From Achromobacter sp. UMC46 (GTDB lineage: Bacteria; Pseudomonadota; Gammaproteobacteria; Burkholderiales; Burkholderiaceae_B), in NCBI RefSeq assembly GCF_014170335.1, contig NZ_LZZS01000006.1, forward strand, positions 62,001 through 126,000: a stretch of 64,000 bases of DNA, written 5' to 3'. Under the pieces are notes generated by a model. That model was not told where the DNA came from. It saw only the letters and a list, made by a program, of their open reading frames with translations, and made no database searches. The translations under genes were made by a program, and so were the position numbers. Positions within the stretch are counted from its first letter, which is position 1; each line of letters opens with the position of its first letter. Below are positions 41,701 to 49,456 of this stretch, piece after piece.

Positions 41701-44126
41701 TGGTTGATGTTGAGCTGGGTGCCGTTCAGGGCCAGGTCACCGTTGACCTGCACGCTGTGGCCGGCGCCCGCTACTCCCGAGCTGCCCGGCGCGCCAAACG
41801 AATAGTCCATCTGGCTGCCCTGCGCCAGCGTCAGGTTGCCGTTGACGGTGAAGGTGCCGCCCGGAGCGCCGGGGGCCAGGCTGCCGCCGGACCGCACGGT
41901 CACGTCGCCGGTCACCTGGCCAAAACCGCCGAGCGACGCGCCGTTGGCCACCGTCACAGAGCTGAGCAGCCGCGCGCCGGCGTCGGCGGACGTGCCGCCT
42001 ACCCATAGTGCTCCCGCGTTCACCTGGGTCGCGCCAGAATAGGTGTTGACGCCGTTCAAGGTCAGCACGGCGGTTGTGCTTTTGGTCAAGCCGCCGATGC
42101 CGGTGATCGCGCCGTTGTAGGTGCCCGCGCCAAGCGTCAACATGTTGGCCCCCAGGGTCACGCGGCCGCCGGCGGCGCCGTTGAGCGTGCCCAGCGCGGT
42201 ATTTGCCGCGGCCGAGATGTCGAACTCGCCATCAGCCCCGACCTGCACCGTGGAACCGGCCGCCAGGCTGCCGCCCGCGCCCAGCGCCAGCGTGCCCGCC
42301 TGGATATCGACGCCGCCGGTGAAGGTATTGGCGCCAGTCAGGGTCTGCCTCTGGAGCCCGCTCTTGATCACCCCGCCAGTACCTTCGATCACGCCGTCGA
42401 AGGTACTGGCGCTCAGGTTCTGGAGGTTCAGCTTATTGGCGCCCAACAACACCGAGCCACCCGTGCCGGACAGGCCATTGACGGCCTGATTGGCGCTGTT
42501 CGACATGTCCAACACCGCGTTCGGGCTCAATGTCAGGCGTGACAGCCCGCTCAGTATCCCACCCTGAGCAACCCGCAGGGTGCCGGCCTCGATGGCCGTG
42601 GCGCCCTGATGGCTGAGCGGACCGGCTATCGTCAGAACGCCGGTCCCTTGCTTGGTCAGGTCGCCTGAGCCAGACAGCGCGCCCGTATAGGTGCCGTTTG
42701 CCGCGCTGGAAAAGACCACCGTGCCGCTATTGTCGATAGCGCCCTGCAGGCTGGTGCTATCGCCCTTCAGCGTCGCTCCTGCGACGACCGTGGTGCTGCC
42801 GGTGTAGTTATTGGCGCCTGTCAGAGTGACGGTTCCGGTAGCCGCGACCTTCAACGGACCGGTGCCCGTCAACACGCCGGACAGCGTGAAGGCGTTGGTT
42901 CCACCCGCGGTCAGGCCGCCGTCGCCCAGCGTGAAGGTGTTGCCCACCAACACGCCGGCGGCGGACGCGCCGATGCTGCCCCCCCCGGCATTGATCGCGC
43001 CGACGCCCAACCCGCCGCTGGCGTCGACCTGCACCGTGCCGCCATTGAGCGCAATGCTGCTGCCGGCGGGCATCAGCGGACCGTCCGACAGGCTCCAGGT
43101 GCCGCCAGTGACGGTCAGACTGTTGAAATTCAGGTACGTGCCGGCGGCGACGCTGGTCGTCAGGCCACGGTTGGCCGTATCGGCGAACGTCAGTGAATTG
43201 GTGCCGCCCGCGCCGCCATCTACCGTGCCCGGCTTTGCAAAGAGCAGGCCCGGCACCGCGGTGATGGTGATGGTCCCTGTGGTCAGGCCCTGCGCGCTGA
43301 TCGACGAACCCGACTCGGCGGTGAAGCCGTTCTTGCTGTTCGCCCCCATCGACACGCTGCCGTTGATGGCGCCGGCATTGGTGAAGCGATTACCCAGGAA
43401 CGCGCCGGCCGATTCAAAGGCGACGCGGCCATTGATAGTGCTGCCGATGCCGTTGGTGAAGGTGGCCACGCCGCCGCCATAGATTGCCACGGCCGCCATA
43501 TCCGCGCCGAGGCGGGAGCCGCCGGCCAGCGCCTTCATATCGATGGTGCCATTGTTGGTGACATTGGTCACCCCGCCCGTGCCGTTGTGGATGGACAGCG
43601 CCATTCCCGTCAGGTTAGGCGCTTGCGCAAAGTAGGTATCGGGGCTCGAACCACGAATCAGGCCGGTCGCATTGTTCTCGACCGCATAAGTGCCGAGTCC
43701 CGCCGTTGTCGCTTCCGGCGGCCCCATGACCAGGCCCGACGACAGCACGCCAAGGCCAGAGCTCAATGCGTACACGTCGATCTTGCCGCTGTTGGTCACG
43801 TACACATTCCTGCCCGACAGTTCCATGGCCGTGCCGCCGATGCCCAGCAACGTGCCCACGCCGGCGCCCGGGTTGAGCGTCAAGTTCAGGCCGTCCAACC
43901 CGTTGGCGTAGCTCGGCGACAGCGGATTGGCCGCCCCGATGCACGTCACCGTGATGCCTGCCAAGGAGCAGGCCGCCTGCGCCGCGGCCACCGCGTGCAA
44001 TCGCCACCGCACCGGCGCGTACACCGCCGTCGGCGCCGCGCCGCCGCGCGGCTGAGCCGCCAGCTCAGACACAGGCTGCCACATGCGCATAGCGCGGTTC
44101 CATACCAAGCGGTACACGTGATTCAA
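38787..44126 (-). CDS. Type Va autotransporter with PATR repeats (TTG start)
   Basis: A 1779-residue protein. It opens with an ESPR-type extended signal (NHVYRLVWNRAMRMWQPVSELA), followed by a passenger of Gly/Asn-rich beta-helix repeats, including about eight autotransporter-associated beta-strand repeats of the form GTLVLTGANTYLGTTTVAGG. The C-terminal 280 residues form the outer-membrane barrel, ending in RYRF. No ATG fits the ESPR. The TTG at 44124-44126 has GAGGAG six bases upstream, while the ATG at 44171 would add 15 atypical residues. The region after the ESPR (VYAPVRWRLHAVAAAQAACS) has an unusually weak hydrophobic core. Its barrel is paralogous to that of the next autotransporter. 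Confidence 0.88.
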   Translation of the reverse strand: MNHVYRLVWNRAMRMWQPVSELAAQPRGGAAPTAVYAPVRWRLHAVAAAQAACSLAGITVTCIGAANPLSPSYANGLDGLNLTLNPGAGVGTLLGIGGTAMELSGRNVYVTNSGKIDVYALSSGLGVLSSGLVMGPPEATTAGLGTYAVENNATGLIRGSSPDTYFAQAPNLTGMALSIHNGTGGVTNVTNNGTIDMKALAGGSRLGADMAAVAIYGGGVATFTNGIGSTINGRVAFESAGAFLGNRFTNAGAINGSVSMGANSKNGFTAESGSSISAQGLTTGTITITAVPGLLFAKPGTVDGGAGGTNSLTFADTANRGLTTSVAAGTYLNFNSLTVTGGTWSLSDGPLMPAGSSIALNGGTVQVDASGGLGVGAINAGGGSIGASAAGVLVGNTFTLGDGGLTAGGTNAFTLSGVLTGTGPLKVAATGTVTLTGANNYTGSTTVVAGATLKGDSTSLQGAIDNSGTVVFSSAANGTYTGALSGSGDLTKQGTGVLTIAGPLSHQGATAIEAGTLRVAQGGILSGLSRLTLSPNAVLDMSNSANQAVNGLSGTGGSVLLGANKLNLQNLSASTFDGVIEGTGGVIKSGLQRQTLTGANTFTGGVDIQAGTLALGAGGSLAAGSTVQVGADGEFDISAAANTALGTLNGAAGGRVTLGANMLTLGAGTYNGAITGIGGLTKSTTAVLTLNGVNTYSGATQVNAGALWVGGTSADAGARLLSSVTVANGASLGGFGQVTGDVTVRSGGSLAPGAPGGTFTVNGNLTLAQGSQMDYSFGAPGSSGVAGAGHSVQVNGDLALNGTQLNINHAGGYGAGLYRLFDYTGSLLLANGGITGLSAGQAVQMLSASRQINLINSAGLTLNIWNADRTATPSQLGGGSGIWSKTYFNWTDAAATLNSTFSPANAFAIFGGTAGTVTVDSAAGAIMANGVQFASDGYRLNGDALNLVAPPGGALSELRVGNGSAQSANWTATLDNVVAGNGVNKTGLGTLVLTGVNIYAQTRLSAGTLSVSTDANLGAASGGLDFQGGTLRITGTAFQNTARAISLGGGGGGLDIADAGNTFTVTQSLSGNGGLAKLGAGTLVLTGANTYLGTTTVAGGRLQVGDGATAGSITGNADIRSDGTLAFKRSDRVVYGGAISGSGDLRQEGSGTLVLTGDSTFTGTTTIASGSLEVGDGANHGTLGGTVINNGSLVFNRATDSVFAGVFAGTGAVSKRGAGTLALTGDSRAYTGTTTLSAGGLQVDGWLGGTLVAATKGTTVSGIGSLNDLTVGAGATLAPGNAATPLGRLSVLGNLTMAPGASYRVAALADGQHSGVNVTGIANVAGTVLHMGQNGAYAPSTTYTILTAGGGLLGRFDSVSSDFAFLTPSLAYGSNQVDLTVQFKQVPDNGNGGGMRPIEFADAAFTGNQRSVARALQSLPADSGLFRRVLNLPNGAPADVFDGLSGEAHATTLSVAQGVANSFVQIPMNRLRANLGAGMLPGVPTAQLGLGNAAALPQSAAQPVWAQVFGNWSALGGNGNAARTTQSDSGVSAGGDVAVSGGWRLGGAVGYSNSRSRTGDRASSSQADSYSLTVYGGKAFDAGSAKLNLSLGASYTWHEMKTQRYADAAGLPQTLKAEYDGNTSQVFGELGYAMPLTDRVTLEPFIGAGFSSLRTRAFTESGGDAALRGEAGRNNVTTATVGLHARSAFESAGAQGQLFGTLGWRHAFGDVDPASTMSFVQGSESFTANGVPIARDAALVELGVNMAVSKRTTVGVIYGGQFGDGNQQHSGTLDVRYRF
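40400..42870 (-). repeat. Tandem autotransporter-associated beta-strand (PATR) repeats
   Basis: About eight degenerate repeats of roughly 35 residues plus spacers within the passenger of the first autotransporter. The consensus is G-G-L-x-K-x-G-x-GTL-x-LTG-x-NTY-x-G-x-TT-x-x-AG-x-L-x-VG. Examples are GNGGLAKLGAGTLVLTGANT, GSGDLRQEGSGTLVLTGDST and GIGGLTKSTTAVLTLNGVNT. They promote beta-helix folding and export. Confidence 0.8.
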
Positions 44127-44132
44127 GGCCTG

Positions 44133-44138
44133 CTCCTC
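44133..44138 (-). promoter_or_regulatory. Ribosome-binding site that sets the TTG start of the autotransporter
   Basis: GAGGAG on the minus strand, six bases before TTG 44126. The protein that results begins exactly with the ESPR signature, whereas the upstream ATG at 44171 would put this site inside the coding region. Confidence 0.7.
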
Positions 44139-44331
44139 TGGACTAAGCTGCAAATGATGCGGGGCGTCCACGACGCGGAACGACCCAAGGCAGTGACGGC
44201 AACGATGTGGCGGGAGCCTGCCCGGGGCGACACCATACCACTTTGCAACTTTCTTTTACAGACCAGAAAAATACCGCCCAACGCCCGGTCAGCGGACGAC
44301 GCTTGCCGTCGAATCGTTAAACGACGGCGTC

Positions 44332-44616
44332 GTGCAGGCCTATGCGAGCGATTGGTTTGATGGCAGTAATCTGACGATCCGCCTTAGAGGTCCGCAAGCG
44401 GCCTACATTCAAGCGTGGCGCCTGTCTACCGACAGGACTACCGTACAGGTAGATCACTTCGCGCTTGAGCCGGCCTTAACCGGTCAAGGCTGCGGTAAAG
44501 CGCTGGCCGAGGGATTCGCAGCAGCCCTGCGCGACGCGCCCCCCTGCGTGCACACCATCGACCCCTCGACCCATGGAGTGTTTTTCGTCAGTTGGGCGCT
44601 GCATCGGTTGAATTAG
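44332..44616 (+). CDS. Small GNAT-like protein
   Basis: A 94-codon GTG frame between the two autotransporter genes. VDHFALEPALTGQGCGKALAEGFAAAL has the shape of GNAT motif A (beta strand, then GxGxGK/A before a helix), and the end FFVSWALHRL could be the last strand. GNAT domains usually need about 140 residues, and the frame is open upstream to 44197 without an ATG, so the gene may be truncated or start at a rare codon. No clear ribosome site. Confidence 0.35.
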   Translation: MQAYASDWFDGSNLTIRLRGPQAAYIQAWRLSTDRTTVQVDHFALEPALTGQGCGKALAEGFAAALRDAPPCVHTIDPSTHGVFFVSWALHRLN

Positions 44617-44942
44617 ACCAACGGAGCACCCGACACCAGAATCGCCCAGATCTAGCCACAACTTGACCGAATTTTCGGCGCGCATGTTCACGTTGAATGA
44701 ACTTTTTGAGGCAGAAACCAACTTGAATGAACCCGAAGTCTGCCATGAGAGGCACAAGCTGTGGCGGCGGCCCTCGCCGTCGTGCTGTTCTCCGCCGTAC
44801 AGCGGGGCCGACATGGCAGGATCGCGGTGCCGCGCAGCGCCAGGTCATGCTTCCACAGTCCAGGATGAAGCGAGCGTTCGGGAAGCGACCCGGGCCGCAA
44901 GCCGGGTGGCTATTACAGCGATGCTTTGACTTCATGCCAGCG

Positions 44943-47783
44943 TCAGAACGCCCAGCGCCAGGACAGCGTGGCGCCATGGTCACGGTTGCCAGCGCCGAAT
45001 TGGCCGGAATACGCCAGGGCGAGCGTGGCATTGCGGCCCACGGTGGCATTCAGTCCGGCTTCCACCAGCGCCGCATCACGGGCTATCGGTGCGCCCGCCA
45101 CGGTGAAGGAGTCACCGGTGTCGAAGGCCAGGCGAGACGCGGGACGCACATCGCCAAAAGCATGGCGCCAGCCCAGCCCGCCAGTGACCGAGCCCCGCAC
45201 CGTTCCCACCAGCAGTTCCTGGCGCGCACGCACGCCCAGCGTGGTGGTCGTGGTGTTGTCGGTCTGGCTGGCGCCCGACAGCGCGGCGCTGCCGCCGCTT
45301 TCGGCGAAGCTGCGGGTGCGCTGCCCTGCCCAGGCCACGCCGGCGTAGGGTTCCAGCGTAAGCGCGTCGCCCGCCCGCCAGGCATAGCCCAGTTCCGAGA
45401 ACAGCTGCGTGGTGCTGGCGCCGTAGTCGGCGGTCAAGGTCTGGTCCAGGCCGCCCATGGCGATGCGCCGTTCGCTGCCCATGTCGTGCCAGGTGTAGGC
45501 GCCGCCCAGCAGCATGTTCAGCTTGCCGGCACCGGCCTGGAGAGATTTGCCGCCGTAGATCACGGCGCTGTAGCTGGACACGTCGGTGTGCGCGTTCACG
45601 CCGTCCAGGCTCAGATCGCTGTCCGTGTAGCCAATCGCGCCGCCCAGCCGCCAGCCGCTGCCGACGGCGTGGTCGGCGCCGGCAAACACGCCGCCCGTAT
45701 GCTGGCGCACTGCTGCAGTGTTGCCGGTGGCGCCCAGGCGCTGCCAGTTGCCTACGAGCTGGGCCCAGGCCGGCTGCGCGGCGGAAGCAGGCAGGGTGGC
45801 TCCCACTGGTGCCGCGTCGCTCAAGCCCGCCGCGGCAGTGGGCGCGCCGGGGCGCATGCCGGCGCCCAGGCTGGCGCGCAGATGGGCCAGCGGCAAGTTG
45901 CGGGTCTGATTGCCGATGCCTTGCAGCGCGCTGACAGTGCTGGCGTGCACCTCGCCAGACAAGGCCGAGAAGAAGGCGGGCGGAGCGCCCACGGGCAAGT
46001 TCAGCGCAGAGCGATAGACCTCGTTGCCGGCTGGCATGCTGTCGACCGCGTTGGCGGTGGCGCGGGCGTTGGGCGTGGAGACCAGGTCGGCGTAGCGGAT
46101 CGGGCGTGTGCCGGGATCGCCCGGTCCGGCGCCCGGCTGCGTTCCAGGTTGAGTCGGAGGTTCGGGTTCCGGCTGCGGTTCCGGATCGATCTGCTTGCGC
46201 GTCAGCGTCAGGATCGCGTCGCGGTCGTCGGCCGAGTAGCTCAACGACGGCACCAGATAGGCCAGGTTGGACGTCGCCGAAACAAAGCGCGTTCCGCTGA
46301 AGGCGCCATCGGCATGCAGGATAGTGTGTTGCGAGTTCTCGGCAAAGGCGCCCGGGGTGGCCGCGATCTGCACGGTTGCCCCGGAAAGCTTGGCGGCGCC
46401 GGTCACGTCCAGGCGGTCGGCCTGCGTGGCCGTGGCGCGCACGACATAGATGCCGCCGCTGCCCAGGTCCAGTCCGCCGGCCATCGTCACCGTGGCCGGC
46501 GCGCCGGAATCGCTGCCCAGCGCAAGCAGGTTGCCGGCGCCCTCGAAGCGCACGTCGCCGGTGGTGGCCGATCCTTGCCACAGGACCAGCTTATTGCGGT
46601 CGCCTTCGAAGACCACGGCCGCCACGCTGCTGCTGAGCGCGCCCTTGTTGATGACCGTGGTCTGGGTACCGGCCCGCAGCGCGGGGGCATCGAAACCCCG
46701 CTCCGCCAGAGAGCGGGCAGCGCCGGCGGCGCCGCCTGCGATGCTGCCGTTGTTGACGACGGAACCCGAGCCGATGGATACGCCGGTGCCGCCATCTCCG
46801 CTGAGGGTGTCCGTAAAAACAAATCCGTTCGCACTGATGCCTCCGCCGGCCCCCCCCGATATGATGGCTTGCGGGCCCACTGTGATATCGCCGGCAGCCA
46901 GCACGACGGCATCGCCGCCGCCGCCGCCCCGGTAATAGGACATGCCGCCTGCGCCGCCGGATACTGGGCCGTTCAGCGTCAGCGCGCCTGAGCTGATGGC
47001 AATGGCCGCGCCGCCACCGCCGCCGCCGCCGCGGCTCCGTCCTCCAGCGAAGGACACAAAACCGATGGCATCCGAGCCGGCGCCGCCGCGTACGTCGATG
47101 TTGGCGCCCAGGAACAAGTTCACGTGGGATAAGCTGACGATGTACGTGCCGCCGCCGCCGGCGCCGCCCGTGAAGGCGTTCACGCCGTCTTTGCCCGCAG
47201 CAGTCATTACGCCCGTAACGTTGTACGCTAAAGAGCCCGTGAGATTGAGGGTCTGGCCGCCGCCATTGCCGCCCCTGTCCACAAAGCCCCATTGGCCCGC
47301 GCCGCTCGCGCTGCCGCCGCCGCCGCCCGCGCCGGCCACGCCTCCACTGCCTCCGCCCCCGCCCAACAGCACGATGACGCCTGACGTATCTCGATAGGGC
47401 GCGCCCGCGCTCCCTCCCGTGCCGCCGGCACCACCGGGGCTTTCGCCCGCGTTACCACGGCCGCCGCCGGGGATGCGGCCAGGGAGGCCAGGGACCGGGA
47501 GAGGGGCGTTCCAATAGTCGCCGCCGTCCCCGCCCACGTCGCCGGGCGCGACCGAGTCGGGGATGGCCTCACCGCCTTGGCCTCCGTCACCGCCCTTCAG
47601 GCCGCCGCCGCCACCTCCCTGGCCGCCCGCGTAGATGCCCATGCCGCCCAGGCCGCCGCCGCCCTGGCCGGCAGCAGCCAGCGCATTGGCCGGAATGAAC
47701 AGATAGAGGTTCAGGGCGAGGGTGATGGCCTTCGCTTGATTTAGCCGCAAGGGCGGGCGGCATTCGTTCGGGCGTAACGGCAT
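44943..47783 (-). CDS. Type Va autotransporter with glycine-rich passenger
   Basis: A 946-residue autotransporter. Signal peptide KAITLALNLYLFIPANALAAA without an ESPR. Residues about 38-330 are an extremely Gly-rich, low-complexity passenger (GGAGG, GGGGGSGG runs) with few charged residues. A short beta-helix section follows, then a Pro/Glu linker DPEPQPEPEPPTQPGTQPGA near residue 530-560, and a barrel from about residue 660 ending in SWRWAF. The barrel and linker are clearly paralogous to the neighbouring autotransporter (for example LRASLGAGMRPGAPTA against LRANLGAGMLPGVPTA). Probable surface adhesin or shield; function unknown. Confidence 0.88.
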   Translation of the reverse strand: MPLRPNECRPPLRLNQAKAITLALNLYLFIPANALAAAGQGGGGLGGMGIYAGGQGGGGGGLKGGDGGQGGEAIPDSVAPGDVGGDGGDYWNAPLPVPGLPGRIPGGGRGNAGESPGGAGGTGGSAGAPYRDTSGVIVLLGGGGGSGGVAGAGGGGGSASGAGQWGFVDRGGNGGGQTLNLTGSLAYNVTGVMTAAGKDGVNAFTGGAGGGGTYIVSLSHVNLFLGANIDVRGGAGSDAIGFVSFAGGRSRGGGGGGGAAIAISSGALTLNGPVSGGAGGMSYYRGGGGGDAVVLAAGDITVGPQAIISGGAGGGISANGFVFTDTLSGDGGTGVSIGSGSVVNNGSIAGGAAGAARSLAERGFDAPALRAGTQTTVINKGALSSSVAAVVFEGDRNKLVLWQGSATTGDVRFEGAGNLLALGSDSGAPATVTMAGGLDLGSGGIYVVRATATQADRLDVTGAAKLSGATVQIAATPGAFAENSQHTILHADGAFSGTRFVSATSNLAYLVPSLSYSADDRDAILTLTRKQIDPEPQPEPEPPTQPGTQPGAGPGDPGTRPIRYADLVSTPNARATANAVDSMPAGNEVYRSALNLPVGAPPAFFSALSGEVHASTVSALQGIGNQTRNLPLAHLRASLGAGMRPGAPTAAAGLSDAAPVGATLPASAAQPAWAQLVGNWQRLGATGNTAAVRQHTGGVFAGADHAVGSGWRLGGAIGYTDSDLSLDGVNAHTDVSSYSAVIYGGKSLQAGAGKLNMLLGGAYTWHDMGSERRIAMGGLDQTLTADYGASTTQLFSELGYAWRAGDALTLEPYAGVAWAGQRTRSFAESGGSAALSGASQTDNTTTTTLGVRARQELLVGTVRGSVTGGLGWRHAFGDVRPASRLAFDTGDSFTVAGAPIARDAALVEAGLNATVGRNATLALAYSGQFGAGNRDHGATLSWRWAF

Positions 47784-48039
47784 TTGACCTATCCGGTGAA
47801 TCTCTGAGTTAGCGGCTTCAATAACGACTTCCGCCTGCCGGAGGGCCGGACAATTTGCAACTGCGCCGTCGCAGCCGGTCGGCTATCCCGTGCGGACAAA
47901 CTTGCTTCCGGCCTCAAGTCGTCGCACCTTATTCGTTAAATGCTGTCGGCGCATCGGACTTTAGTCGCAGGCGTAAGCTCCCCTTCCAGGCAGGCACCCG
48001 CCGGTAGAATTTCGGAGTCTCCCCAAGTCGGAGATTCCC

Positions 48040-48378
48040 TTGAAGAAAAGCAGATTTACAGAGAGCCAGATCGTTGCGGTGTTGAAGGAAGGCGAAGCCG
48101 GCGTGCCGGTCGCCGAACTGTGTCGCAAACACGGCATCAGCAACGCCGCGTATTACCTATGGAAGAGCAAATGCTCAGGTGTGCAGGTGTCCGAGTTGCA
48201 GCGGCTGCGCGAGCTAGAGGCTGAGAACGCCAAGCTCACACGCATATTTGCAGACTTGGCGCTGGATCCGGCCACGGAGCCCAATCGCTGTTGGGCGTTG
48301 GACTTCATGCATGACGCGCGCTACTGCGGACGACGTTTCCGGACGCACTTTGAGCCCGGTGCACCACTTCGATCCTAG
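48040..48378 (+). mobile_element. IS3-family insertion sequence remnant (OrfA-OrfB deletion fusion)
   Basis: The frame starts MKKSRFTESQIVAVLKEGEAG (TTG start) with the OrfA helix-turn-helix VAELCRKHGISNAAYYLWKSK and leucine-zipper region LRELEAENAKLTRIFADLALD. It then jumps directly to an OrfB-type segment PNRCWALDFMHDARYCGRRFRT, normally more than 100 residues further on and in another frame. A deletion has removed the end of OrfA and most of OrfB. No terminal repeats were identified. Not mobile on its own. Confidence 0.8.
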
Positions 48379-49316
48379 ACCGCCCCACGGGGTCTGGGGT
48401 CCATGGGAGGGCACGCCAATCCAGCCAACCGTACCTGAATCAATTCCAGCAGCGCCCGAACACGCGCAGTCACGGAATGGCGATGGCTGTATGCCCCCAG
48501 CAATTGCAGGGGTGCGGGACACAGGTCCAGTGGTACCTCCTGCAATCGGCCCGTAGCAAGGTCTTCCTGGCAGGGATAGGCCGCCACAATCGCGAAGCCG
48601 ATGCCTTGGCGTGCGCCTGCCACGGCCAACTCTCCGCTGTTGACGCGGTAGCGGCTGCGTACCGGCACCTTGACGATTTCGCCTGCGGCGCCTTGAAACT
48701 GCCAGGGCTGGCCCTTCAGCGCACTGAGGGTAGTGATACAGGGCAGAGACTTCAGCTCGCGAACGTGGCGTGGCATGCCGGTCCTGGCCAGCAAGGCGGG
48801 GGCAGCAACCACGATGCTGGGCAGCGTGGCGAGTTCGCGGGTGATGAAGGCACTGTCCTCCTGATGGCCCCGGTGGAAGACGATGGAAAGGTCAACGTCC
48901 TCTCGAAGCACTTCCAGTCCGGTCATCCGGGTATCGCATTCCAGCTCGATGCCTGGATGGAGGCTGCAGAATTCGGCGAGGATGGGAGCCAGCAGCCTTG
49001 GCGCTTCGCCGGGCATGCACATTTTCAGAGGACCACGCAGTTCGTGCTGTACCGCACCAAGCTCTTCCTGCGTGGAGAGCAGCGTGTCGAGCAAGGGCTT
49101 GGCGCGTTCGTAGAGCAGTCGACCGGCTTCAGTCATACGCAGATGGCGGGTGCTTCGTTCCAGCAGGCGTGTCCCGAGTTGGCGTTCCAGTGCGGCAACG
49201 TGGCGGCTGACGTTGGATGAGGGGATAGCCAAAAGACGCGATGCGCCAGCAAAGCTCTGCTCGTCAACAACGGCTGTGTAGACGCGGACGGTATTCAGAT
49301 CGAGTGCATCGCGCAT
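48375..49316 (-). CDS. LysR-family transcriptional regulator
   Basis: A 313-residue LTTR. HTH LNTVRVYTAVVDEQSFAGASRLLAIPSSNVSRHVAALERQLGTRLLERSTRHLRMTEAG in the first 65 residues, effector domain from about residue 90 (LRGPLKMCMPGEAPRLLAPILAEF). It belongs to the CrgA-like branch by its LERSTRHLRMTEAG wing. Divergent from the flavin monooxygenase gene with 140 bp between starts, which is its probable target. Its 3' end overlaps the IS remnant by four bases, so its C-terminus may have been altered by the insertion. Confidence 0.9.
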   Translation of the reverse strand: MRDALDLNTVRVYTAVVDEQSFAGASRLLAIPSSNVSRHVAALERQLGTRLLERSTRHLRMTEAGRLLYERAKPLLDTLLSTQEELGAVQHELRGPLKMCMPGEAPRLLAPILAEFCSLHPGIELECDTRMTGLEVLREDVDLSIVFHRGHQEDSAFITRELATLPSIVVAAPALLARTGMPRHVRELKSLPCITTLSALKGQPWQFQGAAGEIVKVPVRSRYRVNSGELAVAGARQGIGFAIVAAYPCQEDLATGRLQEVPLDLCPAPLQLLGAYSHRHSVTARVRALLELIQVRLAGLACPPMDPRPRGAV

Positions 49317-49456
49317 TAATTATCCCGCCTGAGGTATGAAAACGTCCCATTTTTGCATGCTAGTTCTCGTTTATGGCGAAATCTAAGATGCCATTTTGTT
49401 CAATGCGAGGGCGGTGAGCCCGGCATCGAGCACCGTATGGACAGGGGAGATTCAGC

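Noticed and set aside
44588-44940. Overlapping short frames between the GNAT-like frame and the second autotransporter
   Set aside because: All are short, with no ribosome site and implausible composition. I see nothing functional in this gap beyond a possible terminator region.
44727-46991. 754-codon plus-strand frame opposite the second autotransporter
   Set aside because: The minus-strand frame has an obvious signal peptide, linker and barrel. The plus frame has none and is repetitive in an antisense manner.
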